Below the pieces are notes generated by a model, which was given only the letters and a program-made list of their open reading frames with translations, ran no database searches and was not told where the DNA came from. From Gammaproteobacteria bacterium TMED1 (GTDB lineage: Bacteria; Pseudomonadota; Gammaproteobacteria; Pseudomonadales; Azotimanducaceae), in NCBI GenBank assembly GCA_002167855.2, contig NHBG02000003.1:30388-67843 (forward strand): a stretch of 37,456 bases of DNA, given 5' to 3'. Below, one piece after another: positions 10,182-19,227 of this stretch (position 1 is its first letter; every line of letters begins with the position of its first letter). Position numbers and translations under genes: made by a program.

Positions 10182-11319
10182 AAAGCTGAAGGATCTCCTT
10201 GGCCGCCAGCTTGCCAGAATTGAGACTTAGCTTTTTATGGATGCAATCAAATTCTGACATTAGGTCCTCCTGAGGTTCCCTAATAAGTTCAACCATGGCT
10301 TTCGCCAGAGCCTCCGGTTTAGCTGCTTGCTGGATAAACTCAGGTACTAAATCTTTTTGGGCAAGGATATTTGGCAAGGCAAAACGTTGGGTCTGCAAAA
10401 GACTTGATACCAATTTGTATGTTATTTCATTCAACCTATAAGCCACCACCATGGGTCTTCGCAGTAACATAGCTTCCAAAGTTGCGGTACCCGATTTCAC
10501 TAACACAGCATCTGCTGCCGTCATTGCTGTTATCGAGCTATCCGTAACGATAACCGGGACGTTTGGAACTATAGAATGCCATAATCGTGTAATCTGCTCG
10601 GCCCTCTTGCAGTTCGTCGCCGGGACCACAAATTTACAATTCAAGGCCTCTGATAATAGTTTTGCTGTGCGAAAGAAAGCCGGTCCAATTAAAGATACTT
10701 CGCTAGATCTGCTTCCTGGGAGGATGGCTACTACAGTATCGGTACGCGAAAACCCCATTAACGCCCTAGCGGTTCTTTTTTCTTTGTATCCAGTATCAGG
10801 ATTAATTTCGAGGGCCTTTGGGTGGCCGACATAGCGCACAGGGATATCATTGTTTTTATAGATCTCAGTTTCGAACGGGTATAGTGTTAGCATGAGATCA
10901 ACATTTTGTTTTATCCTACGAACTCTCCCTGCCCGCCAAGCCCAAACGCTCGGAGAGACATAGTGAGCTGTAGGTACTCCAGTTTTTTTCATTAGCCCTT
11001 CTAGAAAACCATTAAAGAAGTTGTAATCAATACCTACAAAGCAGTCAGGATCAAATTTTTTCAATGCAGATCTTGTGGAAAAAAATATACTGGTCAATTC
11101 AGGAATTTTTTTTATCGGAAATCCATTTACTGACAAACGATCTATATTATGGAGAGAATTGAAGCCCTCCGCAGCCATTGCTGGCCCTCCAATTCCAGAG
11201 AACAGAATTGTAGAACGCTGCTCTTTCAACGCCCTTATCAAAGAAGCGCCGAGGCTGTCTCCAGAGGGCTCGCCCGCTAGAATCGCTATTTTTAGTGGCC
11301 TATTCTCCTGTTCAGTCAC
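10156..11319 (-). CDS. lpxB: Lipid-A-disaccharide synthase
   Basis: GT19 glycosyltransferase that joins UDP-diacylglucosamine and lipid X to form the lipid A disaccharide on the inner face of the inner membrane. The 387-residue protein shows GEPSGD (16-21), GID near the E. coli Asp98 position (followed by YNFFN rather than APDFN), [26 protein letters not shown] and LPNILA. The start is GTG 11319, with no strong ribosome site. It follows fabZ directly after 21 bases; lpxA, which normally lies between them, is missing. Its 3' end overlaps rnhB. Confidence 0.96.
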   Translation of the reverse strand: MTEQENRPLKIAILAGEPSGDSLGASLIRALKEQRSTILFSGIGGPAMAAEGFNSLHNIDRLSVNGFPIKKIPELTSIFFSTRSALKKFDPDCFVGIDYNFFNGFLEGLMKKTGVPTAHYVSPSVWAWRAGRVRRIKQNVDLMLTLYPFETEIYKNNDIPVRYVGHPKALEINPDTGYKEKRTARALMGFSRTDTVVAILPGSRSSEVSLIGPAFFRTAKLLSEALNCKFVVPATNCKRAEQITRLWHSIVPNVPVIVTDSSITAMTAADAVLVKSGTATLEAMLLRRPMVVAYRLNEITYKLVSSLLQTQRFALPNILAQKDLVPEFIQQAAKPEALAKAMVELIREPQEDLMSEFDCIHKKLSLNSGKLAAKEILQLCDRTYVSL

Positions 11320-11340
11320 GAAAGACCAATAACCATAAAG

Positions 11341-11778
11341 TTAACTAACCTTTTGTTCCGCACAAGTGAGTTGGGAGGAGCAGACCAGCTCGTTACTCAC
11401 AAAAGCCTTACCAGCAACCTTCATCCAATGATTACGAAGATTTATGATTTCAACCTCAAGCTTAAGCTGATCTCCTGGCACAACCGAACGTTTGAATTTC
11501 GTTTTGTCTGTGCCGGCCAAATAATAAATGTATCCATCCTCTGGGCTTCGCTCAAGACTTTTAAATGCAAGAATACCCGAGGCTTGAGCAAGAGCTTCCA
11601 CAATAAGCACGCCGGGAAAGACGGGTGTAACTGGGAAATGACCCTGGAAAATTGCCTCATTTATCGTGATGTTCTTAATAGCTAAGATTCTTTTTTCGGG
11701 CTCAAGCTCAAGGACTCTATCCACAAGTAAAAAGGGGTAACGATGCGGTAAATATTTCTGAATCTCAATGACGTCCAT
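11341..11778 (-). CDS. fabZ: 3-hydroxyacyl-[acyl-carrier-protein] dehydratase FabZ
   Basis: Hot-dog-fold dehydratase of type II fatty acid synthesis that removes water from beta-hydroxyacyl-ACP. The 145 residues include LPHRYPFLLVDRV (10-22), the catalytic His47 in QGHFP and Glu61 in EALAQ, all normal. It competes with the LpxA/LpxD acyltransferases for hydroxyacyl-ACP, which explains its usual place in this cluster. Its ATG overlaps the lpxD stop codon by one base (TAATG), so the two are likely translationally coupled. lpxB, not lpxA, is the next gene downstream. Confidence 0.97.
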   Translation of the reverse strand: MDVIEIQKYLPHRYPFLLVDRVLELEPEKRILAIKNITINEAIFQGHFPVTPVFPGVLIVEALAQASGILAFKSLERSPEDGYIYYLAGTDKTKFKRSVVPGDQLKLEVEIINLRNHWMKVAGKAFVSNELVCSSQLTCAEQKVS

Positions 11779-12794
11779 TAGTCACCTCTTTCAGACTCAA
11801 GTTTACGCACTCGCTTAAACAAGTTAGATAATCGTTTGAAAGCGGCTATATTTCGCTTCCAATCACGGCCACGCATTAGACCCGTCCCAGAAGAGTATCG
11901 CCCTCTAACTGTTATCGATTGAGTCACTAGGCTCATAGCAGTCACCTCCACCTGATCCGTAATCTCAATATTATCGATTATTCCTACGGCACCCCCAATC
12001 CAACAATTTCTACCGATTCGAGTGCTTCCGGCAATCGCCGTACAACCGGATATGATGGTATCCCCACCAATTCGAGTCGCATGTCCTATCTGAACCTGAT
12101 TATCGATCTTAACACCATCCTCAACGACAGTATCACAAAGAGCGCCTCTATCAATGGTTGTACCAGCGCCTATTTCCACATCATCTCCAATTACTACACC
12201 GCGGATTTGAGGAATTTTCACAAACGCTCCTTTGTTTGGCTCGAAACCAAAACCATCTGCTCCAATTACCGCCCCACTATGAATCGTTACCCTATCACCT
12301 AAGCAAACCATATGATAAAGAGTTACATTTGGAAATACTCTACAATGTTCACCGATCTTTGAACCTTCACCAACAAACGATCCAGCACCTATTGTGCTTC
12401 CATCTCCTATTACCGCCCCTGCGGAAATAACACTATGAGGACCCATACTTACTCCCGCCCCTATAATCGCTTGGTCACTAACGATTGCAGATGGGTGTCG
12501 TGTAGCGGCTTGCATGGGAAGAGGGTCAAACAATTTGGCGACGTTAGCCCAGGTTAATCTCGGACGCTCTGATATGAGGTAAGGTATTTGGCAATCCGTA
12601 CAATCGATTTCTCGCATTACAACGGCACTAGCCTTAGTATCAGTCAGGTGCTTTCTGTGCGACGAGTTAAATAAAAAGACTAGATCTCCGTGAACTGCTT
12701 GGTCAATACTGGCTAAGTTCGATATTTCAATAGCTGGGTCTCCCTTTAGGGAGAGATCAAATCTGTCTGCAATTTCACCAAGACTTAACTTCAA
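11778..12794 (-). CDS. lpxD: UDP-3-O-acylglucosamine N-acyltransferase
   Basis: Adds the second hydroxyacyl chain in lipid A synthesis. The 338-residue protein has an N-terminal uridine-binding domain (about 1-100), a left-handed beta-helix of hexapeptide repeats (about 103-285) and a basic helical C-terminus. The catalytic histidine is His238 in QIGHATRIG. The second histidine of E. coli LpxD (His276 in NGHMEI) aligns with Asn275 here (IIDNIEI). The start is TTG 12794, the only usual start codon after the in-frame stop at the end of skp. It lies 15 bases after skp and overlaps fabZ by one base. Confidence 0.95.
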   Translation of the reverse strand: MKLSLGEIADRFDLSLKGDPAIEISNLASIDQAVHGDLVFLFNSSHRKHLTDTKASAVVMREIDCTDCQIPYLISERPRLTWANVAKLFDPLPMQAATRHPSAIVSDQAIIGAGVSMGPHSVISAGAVIGDGSTIGAGSFVGEGSKIGEHCRVFPNVTLYHMVCLGDRVTIHSGAVIGADGFGFEPNKGAFVKIPQIRGVVIGDDVEIGAGTTIDRGALCDTVVEDGVKIDNQVQIGHATRIGGDTIISGCTAIAGSTRIGRNCWIGGAVGIIDNIEITDQVEVTAMSLVTQSITVRGRYSSGTGLMRGRDWKRNIAAFKRLSNLFKRVRKLESERGD

Positions 12795-12809
12795 AGCATT
12801 AAAATCTCG

Positions 12810-13331
12810 TTAGTTCGCTGAAGTGTCCATTTCATTTAATTTCTCTGTAACTTTCCGCGTTATATCATAAAGGTCACCCACATAAAGCGCGGCATTTCTG
12901 GGCAAAATTACGTCATAATCATCACTCTTGACAAGATCCTCTATTGCCTTCTGCAGGCGAACCTCTGTCCCTGAAAACAGCTCAGTCTGTCGGGTTTGTA
13001 TTTTATTCTGCAGCTTCTGACGAAGATAAGAGAAATCATTCTCTTTCTCCTCAATTTGCTTTTGAAGCTTCATTTTCTCGGCATCGGACATAACTTCCGA
13101 ATCTTTCTGCAGGCGTTGAATCAGTGAGGCAGCGTCAGAGGAAACCTGCCGAATCTCAGCCTCTTCATCTTTAAACTCTTCTCCGATTTGTGCCTGAAGT
13201 TTCTTTGCTTGCTCCGAGGACAAGATAGCTCGCTGCACATCGACGAAGGCGATTTTCATCTCAGCAAGAACGGATGAAGAAATTAAGGTCATCACCACGC
13301 TAATTGCGACGGCTGAAATATGGTGTCTCAT
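12810..13331 (-). CDS. skp: Periplasmic chaperone Skp/OmpH
   Basis: 173 residues with a clear signal peptide (basic MRHH, hydrophobic core, predicted cleavage after VLA at 23). The mature protein begins EMKIAFVDVQRAI, then a long charged helical hairpin rich in K, E and Q (about 45-130), as in the Skp jellyfish-tentacle trimer that carries unfolded outer-membrane proteins to BamA. The ribosome site AAAGGAGG lies seven bases before ATG 13331. Placement between bamA and lpxD is the standard context. Confidence 0.93.
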   Translation of the reverse strand: MRHHISAVAISVVMTLISSSVLAEMKIAFVDVQRAILSSEQAKKLQAQIGEEFKDEEAEIRQVSSDAASLIQRLQKDSEVMSDAEKMKLQKQIEEKENDFSYLRQKLQNKIQTRQTELFSGTEVRLQKAIEDLVKSDDYDVILPRNAALYVGDLYDITRKVTEKLNEMDTSAN

Positions 13332-13440
13332 TTAAGAACCTCCTTTGAGTTTAAAGTACCAAAATTAATGGGTCGGATACTTACATATCCATATATTTAT
13401 TGCAAAGCATGTCTGCCGGTAAAGTGATTGCGAGAATATA

Positions 13441-13511
13441 GACTTTAAAGTCGGACCACCCTCCAGTGGGCACAAGTCAGTAGACACAAGTGCATTTTTA
13501 GAAGGTCCGAC
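13441..13511. repeat. Palindrome and inverted repeat between bamA and skp
   Basis: A perfect 12-base palindrome GACTTTAAAGTC lies at 13441-13452. Overlapping it, GTCGGACC at 13450-13457 is the exact reverse complement of GGTCCGAC at 13504-13511, which sits in the last codons of bamA. The 46-base spacer also has two copies of the 7-mer CACAAGT. The transcript could fold as a long hairpin at the bamA 3' end, but there is no T-run after it, so it does not look like a classic terminator. Confidence 0.45.
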
Positions 13512-15831
13512 CAATTTCAAATTGAAAAACCTCAGATTCATCTCCACTTTTTTCATTGAAAGGAAAAGCTAACGCAAAGCTTAAGGGAGCGAATCCGGTT
13601 ATCCAAGTCACCGCTAACCCCGCACTGTATCGAAGTTCACCATCCTCAATATCGTTGCAAATAACAGATACGACTGCACAGTTAGTATTAAAGACATTTC
13701 CAGCATCGAGGAAAAGAACGGACTTTATCTGCTGCCGATCTTTAACAAAAGGTAGCGGAAACAATATCTCTGCGCTCGTCTCCACCAGGACGTTACCACC
13801 TATGGGATCGAATCGCGCATAGTTATCAAGAGGGGAAGGTGTTCCTCGAGGGCCGAGAGTATTATCTTTGTATCCACGGATAGAACCCATTCCTCCAGTG
13901 TAGAAATTCTTGTAAAATGGGAACACATCCGTATCGCCGTAAGCCTCTCCGTAACCAAGATCAGCCCGTAGTCTAAGGGTAAATAATCGACTCAAGGGGA
14001 AGAAAATTTGCCCAGCGTAATTAATTCGGAAAAATTCAAGATCACTTCCCGGAAGAGTCATTTCCAATGATACAGATTGAGATCGCCCTGCATTTGGTAA
14101 CAAGCCGCGATTTAAAGCAGACATAACATAGCTACCTGTCAAGGTATATAAATCAAACTCATTACCTTCTTCAGCAAGAAACCTTGATATCTCTTGGGCA
14201 GGAAAAATCCCTTCTTTAAGGACTGTGCTCTCGAACCCCAGATTAAAGCCTAATCGGGAAACTTCACTCAAGGGATATCCGAAATTTATAGAGCCTCCGA
14301 ACGAATCCGTAGAAAATCTAGCAATATTACGTTCTTCGAAATCGCTTTCCCTAAAAAATACTGAATACCCCCTACTTACTCCATCCAAAGTGTAATATGG
14401 ATCCATAAAAGAGAAGTTAAAGGCTTTCTGAAAATCACTTCTATTAATTCCTATACCAACACTATTCCCAGTACCGAATACATTATTTTCTTGATAGTTC
14501 GCGCCCAGAATGAGGCCAAAATCTCCGGCATAACCAAGACTTGCAGAAATAGCGCCAGATGGCTGCTCCTCTACCGTATAATTCACGTCGATTTGATCTT
14601 CAGTTCCCGGAACTGAAGGTGTTTCCACACTAACTTCTTTAAAAAAACCTAGGCGCTCCAAACGAACCTTGGAATGCTCGATGGCTGCCGTGGAAGCCCA
14701 ACCACCCTCCATTTGCCGCATTTCACGGCGCAAAACTTCATCATGGGTAGCGGTATTTCCTCTGAAGGTAATTCTTCGAACATATGCCCTCTTACCTGCG
14801 TCGATGAAGAACTTTACACTTACGGTCTCGCCACCTTCATCAATAATTGGTTCTCCTGTCGCGCTGGCAAACGTATACCCTGCATTACCTAGAACCCTCT
14901 CTATCCTCTCCTCCGTCGAGGTCATCAACTGCCTAGAAAAGACCTGGCCTGGGCTAGAGAGAATTAACGACCGAATTGTTTCCTCAGGAATCTCAAATAA
15001 CTCGCCAGCAATATCTACTGCCGAAATATTAAACTTATCACCCTCAATTAAATTTACTGTGATGTACACATCCTCCATATTTGGAGCAATTGACACTTGA
15101 GTAGACTCAATAGCAAAATTTAGGTAACCCCGATCAAGGTACCAAGACTCAAGACTTTCTAGATCTGACTCAAGCTTCTCCTTCGAATATTGATCGTCTT
15201 TCTTCCAGAATAAAAGCCATGACCAAGGCGAGAGCTTTAATTCCATCAATTCTAGTAGAGTGACGTCATCCCAAAGGGTATTACCAACGATATTAATATG
15301 TTTGATACTAGCAACATTGCCTTCGTCTACATTAACTTTCACAAGCACTCGATTTCTTGGAAGAGCGATGACTTCTGTTTCTATGCTTGCATCATAACGA
15401 CCCTGAGATACATACTGACGCTCAAGACCAGCCGCTATATATTCTAAGGTAACCTTCTTGAAAATCTGACCAACAGCCAACCCAGAATCAGATAGACCAT
15501 CAAGTAAGTCTTCGGTTTTAATTGCCTTGTTACCTTCTATCTCTATCTGGTCAATTGAAGGTCTTTCATTAACAATGATAACTAAAACATCACCATCCCT
15601 CCCAACTTGAACGTCATCGAAAGAACCCGTTTCAAACAATGATTGAACAATCAATCGTACATCTAGCTCATCTATATCATCACCCGTATTAAAGGGGATA
15701 GAACCAAATACTGTTCCAGCCGATACCCTTTGTAAACCCTGAACCCTCACGTCATTAAAAACAAACGCATTGGCATTGGAAAAGGTAAAGGTAAAAGCCA
15801 ATATAAAAATCCAATTTCGTAGTTGAATCAC
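13498..15831 (-). CDS. bamA: Outer membrane protein assembly factor BamA
   Basis: Omp85-family core of the machine that inserts beta-barrel proteins into the outer membrane. The 777 residues comprise a signal peptide ending at ANA (about 22), five POTRA domains (about 23-425) and a 16-strand barrel domain (about 430-777). The loop-6 motif appears as SIRGYKDN, corresponding to the family VRGF/Y motif, and the protein ends in phenylalanine (FEIGRTF), the usual outer-membrane barrel signal. It starts at GTG 15831, six bases after rseP. skp follows after a 166-base spacer with its own ribosome site and dyad symmetry. Confidence 0.97.
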   Translation of the reverse strand: MIQLRNWIFILAFTFTFSNANAFVFNDVRVQGLQRVSAGTVFGSIPFNTGDDIDELDVRLIVQSLFETGSFDDVQVGRDGDVLVIIVNERPSIDQIEIEGNKAIKTEDLLDGLSDSGLAVGQIFKKVTLEYIAAGLERQYVSQGRYDASIETEVIALPRNRVLVKVNVDEGNVASIKHINIVGNTLWDDVTLLELMELKLSPWSWLLFWKKDDQYSKEKLESDLESLESWYLDRGYLNFAIESTQVSIAPNMEDVYITVNLIEGDKFNISAVDIAGELFEIPEETIRSLILSSPGQVFSRQLMTSTEERIERVLGNAGYTFASATGEPIIDEGGETVSVKFFIDAGKRAYVRRITFRGNTATHDEVLRREMRQMEGGWASTAAIEHSKVRLERLGFFKEVSVETPSVPGTEDQIDVNYTVEEQPSGAISASLGYAGDFGLILGANYQENNVFGTGNSVGIGINRSDFQKAFNFSFMDPYYTLDGVSRGYSVFFRESDFEERNIARFSTDSFGGSINFGYPLSEVSRLGFNLGFESTVLKEGIFPAQEISRFLAEEGNEFDLYTLTGSYVMSALNRGLLPNAGRSQSVSLEMTLPGSDLEFFRINYAGQIFFPLSRLFTLRLRADLGYGEAYGDTDVFPFYKNFYTGGMGSIRGYKDNTLGPRGTPSPLDNYARFDPIGGNVLVETSAEILFPLPFVKDRQQIKSVLFLDAGNVFNTNCAVVSVICNDIEDGELRYSAGLAVTWITGFAPLSFALAFPFNEKSGDESEVFQFEIGRTF

Positions 15832-15837
15832 GGTTTT

Positions 15838-17253
15838 CTAAAGCCTTGTCAAATCGTTGTAAAATGCAAGGAGCATAATACACATTATGAGGAACATACC
15901 CAGTTGCAACCCCCAAAGCTGGACACGCTCCGGAACTGGCTTTCCCGTAATCAACTCAAAAAAGTAGTAGAGCAAATGTCCCCCGTCTAATACCGGTATA
16001 GGCAATAGATTCAGCACACCTAAACTGATGCTCAATAGAGCCAAAAACCCTATAAAACTCTCTAGACCCGATTGAGCAGTAGCATTTGCCAATTGAGCAA
16101 TAGTAATCGGCCCGCTAATATTCTTAGGCGAAATTGCACCCATGATCATTTTCTTAATTGAAACTAAGGTGAATTTTGTGATGTCCCAGGTTCGCTCAAC
16201 GGCGGCCCAAAGAGCCAAATGTGCTGGATACGTAACCCTTGTTTGCATCTCATCAGGGAAAGGTATTGATTTCCTAGATACACCGATAAACCCCAACATC
16301 TCACCTTCTATCTCCTTCTCCTCAGGCACGACGAGGAGCTCTACTAATTGATCATCACGTAAAAGTGAAAGGACCATAGTTTGCTCTGGACTGCGTTGAA
16401 TCATATGCACCCAATCAGTCCAGGTTTCAATTTTAGTATTATTCGCTTCTACTACTATATCTCCAGTTACCAAACCCGCCTTCGCTGCTCTTCCACCTGC
16501 TACCACATCACCAACAATTGCGGGAATCTGGGGATATGACAATTGGAGCCCCAGTGCTCTGACCGGCTGTGGTTCATCAATCCCCCTTAACCAGTTGTTA
16601 ATTGGAATTACATGCTTTTCCTCGAAATCAGACCCCTCTTTAACTGTAATCACAATAGAACCGGACTCACTCAGTCTTTCGAATAACCGTAAATTAACAT
16701 CCGCCCAGGTCCTAACCGGGTTTCCATCAACCGCCAAAATCTCATCTCCTGATTGTATCCCTGCGTAACCAGCCTTCGATTCTGGATCGACCTCGCCCAG
16801 CTTCGGAACTATCCCCGTGACACCAACGAGAAAGAGCATCCAATAAGCAACAATAGCAAGTAGGAAATTAGCTAATGGGCCCGCGGAAACGATGGCAATA
16901 CGTTGCAAAACCGATTTATTATTGAAGGCTAAGTGTTTTTGATGATCAGGTACAAAACCCTCACGCTCGTCGAGCATCTTGACAAATCCGCCGAGAGGGA
17001 TTGCTGCCACAACGAATTCGGTGGCTTTCAATGATTGATTATCGTTAACCTGTGAAGAACACCCTTTATCCTCTTGCATTGAACGCGGCACCGCGCCACG
17101 CTTCACGAATAATGGCTTCCCAAACCCTACACTAAAACGCAAGACGTGGACATTGCAGCGCCTCGCGACCCAATAATGTCCGTACTCATGTATGGTCACC
17201 AAAATTGAGAGCGTGACAATCAACGCTATAATACTTTGCAGCACTTCGATCAT
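15838..17253 (-). CDS. rseP: Site-2 intramembrane protease RseP
   Basis: Zinc metalloprotease that cuts the membrane anti-sigma factor RseA in the sigma-E envelope stress response. The 471-residue protein has HEYGH at 22-26 in the first membrane segment, the GGFVKMLDEREG loop, two PDZ domains (about 140-300) and the second metal motif LDGGH at 422-426, with Asp423 as ligand, before the last membrane segment. Compared with E. coli RseP there are about 20 extra polar residues (about 52-74) between GKPLF and the AAIPLGG block. Its stop lies six bases before bamA, and its ATG overlaps the dxr stop (ATGA). Confidence 0.95.
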   Translation of the reverse strand: MIEVLQSIIALIVTLSILVTIHEYGHYWVARRCNVHVLRFSVGFGKPLFVKRGAVPRSMQEDKGCSSQVNDNQSLKATEFVVAAIPLGGFVKMLDEREGFVPDHQKHLAFNNKSVLQRIAIVSAGPLANFLLAIVAYWMLFLVGVTGIVPKLGEVDPESKAGYAGIQSGDEILAVDGNPVRTWADVNLRLFERLSESGSIVITVKEGSDFEEKHVIPINNWLRGIDEPQPVRALGLQLSYPQIPAIVGDVVAGGRAAKAGLVTGDIVVEANNTKIETWTDWVHMIQRSPEQTMVLSLLRDDQLVELLVVPEEKEIEGEMLGFIGVSRKSIPFPDEMQTRVTYPAHLALWAAVERTWDITKFTLVSIKKMIMGAISPKNISGPITIAQLANATAQSGLESFIGFLALLSISLGVLNLLPIPVLDGGHLLYYFFELITGKPVPERVQLWGLQLGMFLIMCIMLLAFYNDLTRL

Positions 17254-18413
17254 AATACGTGCCTAATTCTCTCCGTTGCCAATTTCCTAGCCTTCCCATC
17301 TAACTCAAATACAGTCTCTATTGTATGAACTTCCTCAGCTTTTGTCTTTTCCAAAACCTGCTGAATAATTATTGGGATATCAATGAAGCTGATTAGTTCA
17401 TTAAGAAAGGCTTCTACCGCAACTTCATTCGCTGCATTTAGAGCTATAGAATGACTTTGGGGTTCCTGCGCCACTTCTCTCGCAATTGATAGACATGGGA
17501 ACCTAGTATAATCAGGCTCCTCAAAATGAAGACTCTTTTTTGTCAAATCAAGCCTAGATGCTGCCGAAGTTGTGCGGTCTGGCCATGCTAACCCATGAGC
17601 GATAGGTATTCGCATATCCGGGTTACCCATTTGGGCAATAATTGAGCCATCCTTATACTCGACCATAGAATGCACGATACTTTCAGGATGAATGACGACA
17701 TCAATCGAGGCTGCTGGGATATCAAATAAAAGCCTGGCCTCCAAGAGTTCAAGTCCTTTGTTTAGCATCGAAGCAGAATCAACAGAGATTTTTCTCCCCA
17801 TTTTCCAGTTCGGATGTGCGCAGGCATCTCTAGGCGTCACTGAGCCCATATTATGCTTATCTAGGCGTAAGAAGGGTCCACCAGAACCCGTAAGAATTAG
17901 ACGCTCAACTCCAGAACAATGATTTTTAGCACCATTGGCAAGACATTGATAAATAGCATTATGTTCGCTATCAATAGGTAAGAGCGTGGTACTATAGTTA
18001 TTGACTTCGGAAATAAATAAGCTGCCTGACATAACAAGAGCTTCTTTATTTGCCAATAAAACACGCCCACCAGTCCTCACCGCTTCCAATGTTGGTTTTA
18101 GCCCAGCCGCGCCAACGATGGCTGCCATTACAATATCTACCTCAGAGTGACTGGCCACATCACATAGGCTCTCCTCACCTCCGAGAACAACAGTACTAAG
18201 ATCTGATATGCGAGCCGCAAGTTCAAGCGCAATACTCTTTTCACGAAGTACAGCGTATTTAGGCCTAAATACCCTGCATTGCTGCTCTAAAGAAACTATA
18301 TTAGTATTTGCGCTGAGTGCAAAAACCTCGTAAAGATTTGGATTGGCTTCGATTACTGCTAGCGTATTTAATCCTATTGTGCCGGTGGATCCTAGTACCG
18401 TGATTTGTTTCAC
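17250..18413 (-). CDS. dxr: 1-deoxy-D-xylulose 5-phosphate reductoisomerase
   Basis: Second step of the MEP isoprenoid pathway, forming methylerythritol 4-phosphate with NADPH and a divalent metal. The 387 residues show the nucleotide-binding GSTGTIG (8-14), LANKEALVMSG (120-130), metal ligands Asp148 and Glu150 in PIDSEHNA, HPNWKMGRKISVDSA (200-214) and NKGLELLEA with Glu222. The GTG start at 18413 overlaps the cdsA stop (GTGA), and the stop overlaps the rseP start (ATGA), so the three genes are tightly coupled. The MEP product feeds undecaprenyl phosphate synthesis, but uppS itself is not in this operon. Confidence 0.97.
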   Translation of the reverse strand: MKQITVLGSTGTIGLNTLAVIEANPNLYEVFALSANTNIVSLEQQCRVFRPKYAVLREKSIALELAARISDLSTVVLGGEESLCDVASHSEVDIVMAAIVGAAGLKPTLEAVRTGGRVLLANKEALVMSGSLFISEVNNYSTTLLPIDSEHNAIYQCLANGAKNHCSGVERLILTGSGGPFLRLDKHNMGSVTPRDACAHPNWKMGRKISVDSASMLNKGLELLEARLLFDIPAASIDVVIHPESIVHSMVEYKDGSIIAQMGNPDMRIPIAHGLAWPDRTTSAASRLDLTKKSLHFEEPDYTRFPCLSIAREVAQEPQSHSIALNAANEVAVEAFLNELISFIDIPIIIQQVLEKTKAEEVHTIETVFELDGKARKLATERIRHVL

Positions 18414-19222
18414 AAAGTCCCGCCATAATTTAGAACTAACAGTGCATATAGAGGGCTCGCGGATAGCAAGCTGTCAATTCGATCGAGAAAGCCCCCATGC
18501 CCAGGCAAAAGAGAGCTCGAGTCTTTAACGCCTGCGTTTCTTTTGAACATGCTTACGGCAAGATCTCCAAGGACGGATACCATGGCCACGAAAACACAAC
18601 CAATAAGGAAGAAGGCTCCTTGCAAGGTATAAATATCGGGCGTACCAACTAATGAAACCATCAATAAAGCTAGCGAGAAGGCAGTCAAAAGTCCGCCATA
18701 AAAACCTACCAAAGATTTTCCAGGACTAACTTGCGGCGCCAGCTTTCGAATTCCGAATGCCTTTCCAACGAAATATGCCCCAATATCGGCACCCCATATC
18801 AAGCATAAAAGTAACAAAAGTAGATAGTCACTGTCTGGCGATGCTTTTAGTAAGAGCATCGCTTTCCAAGCAGGAACTAGAACGACTATACCTATCAAAC
18901 AACGAGTTGAGTGTGATGCCCAAAAGCGTGTGAGCTTGGGATAAAAAAAGACTAAGACAACTGCTATCATCCACCAACTTAAACCCAGTATCAGGATCGC
19001 CAAGGATGAGATAAAGTAAGTGGCTGGAAGGAGGCAAGAAAACACTAAAGCGTAGGCCACTCTACTAAGACGACCGAGTCCGGCTAACCGACCCCACTCC
19101 CAAGCTCCGATCATGATGATCGCACCAACAAATACTGCAAATTGAGTTTGGGGAAGAAAGAACACACCCGCAATCGCGATCGGGGCGATAACTAACACTG
19201 TAAGAATTCGCTTTAAAAGCAT
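18410..19222 (-). CDS. cdsA: Phosphatidate cytidylyltransferase
   Basis: Makes CDP-diacylglycerol from CTP and phosphatidic acid, the branch point for phospholipids. The 270-residue protein is mostly hydrophobic, with about eight membrane segments. It ends with the family signature SVLGDLAVSMFKR...GVKDSSSLLPGHGGFLDRID, which carries the metal and CTP-binding acidic residues. ATG 19222 lies five bases after the frr stop. In related gammaproteobacteria uppS separates frr and cdsA; there is no room for it here. Confidence 0.95.
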   Translation of the reverse strand: MLLKRILTVLVIAPIAIAGVFFLPQTQFAVFVGAIIMIGAWEWGRLAGLGRLSRVAYALVFSCLLPATYFISSLAILILGLSWWMIAVVLVFFYPKLTRFWASHSTRCLIGIVVLVPAWKAMLLLKASPDSDYLLLLLLCLIWGADIGAYFVGKAFGIRKLAPQVSPGKSLVGFYGGLLTAFSLALLMVSLVGTPDIYTLQGAFFLIGCVFVAMVSVLGDLAVSMFKRNAGVKDSSSLLPGHGGFLDRIDSLLSASPLYALLVLNYGGTL

Positions 19223-19227
19223 TTGAG

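Noticed and set aside
11320-11340. Hidden or broken lpxA remnant
   Set aside because: Only 21 bases separate fabZ and lpxB, and the neighbouring genes are full length, so no pseudogene is present.
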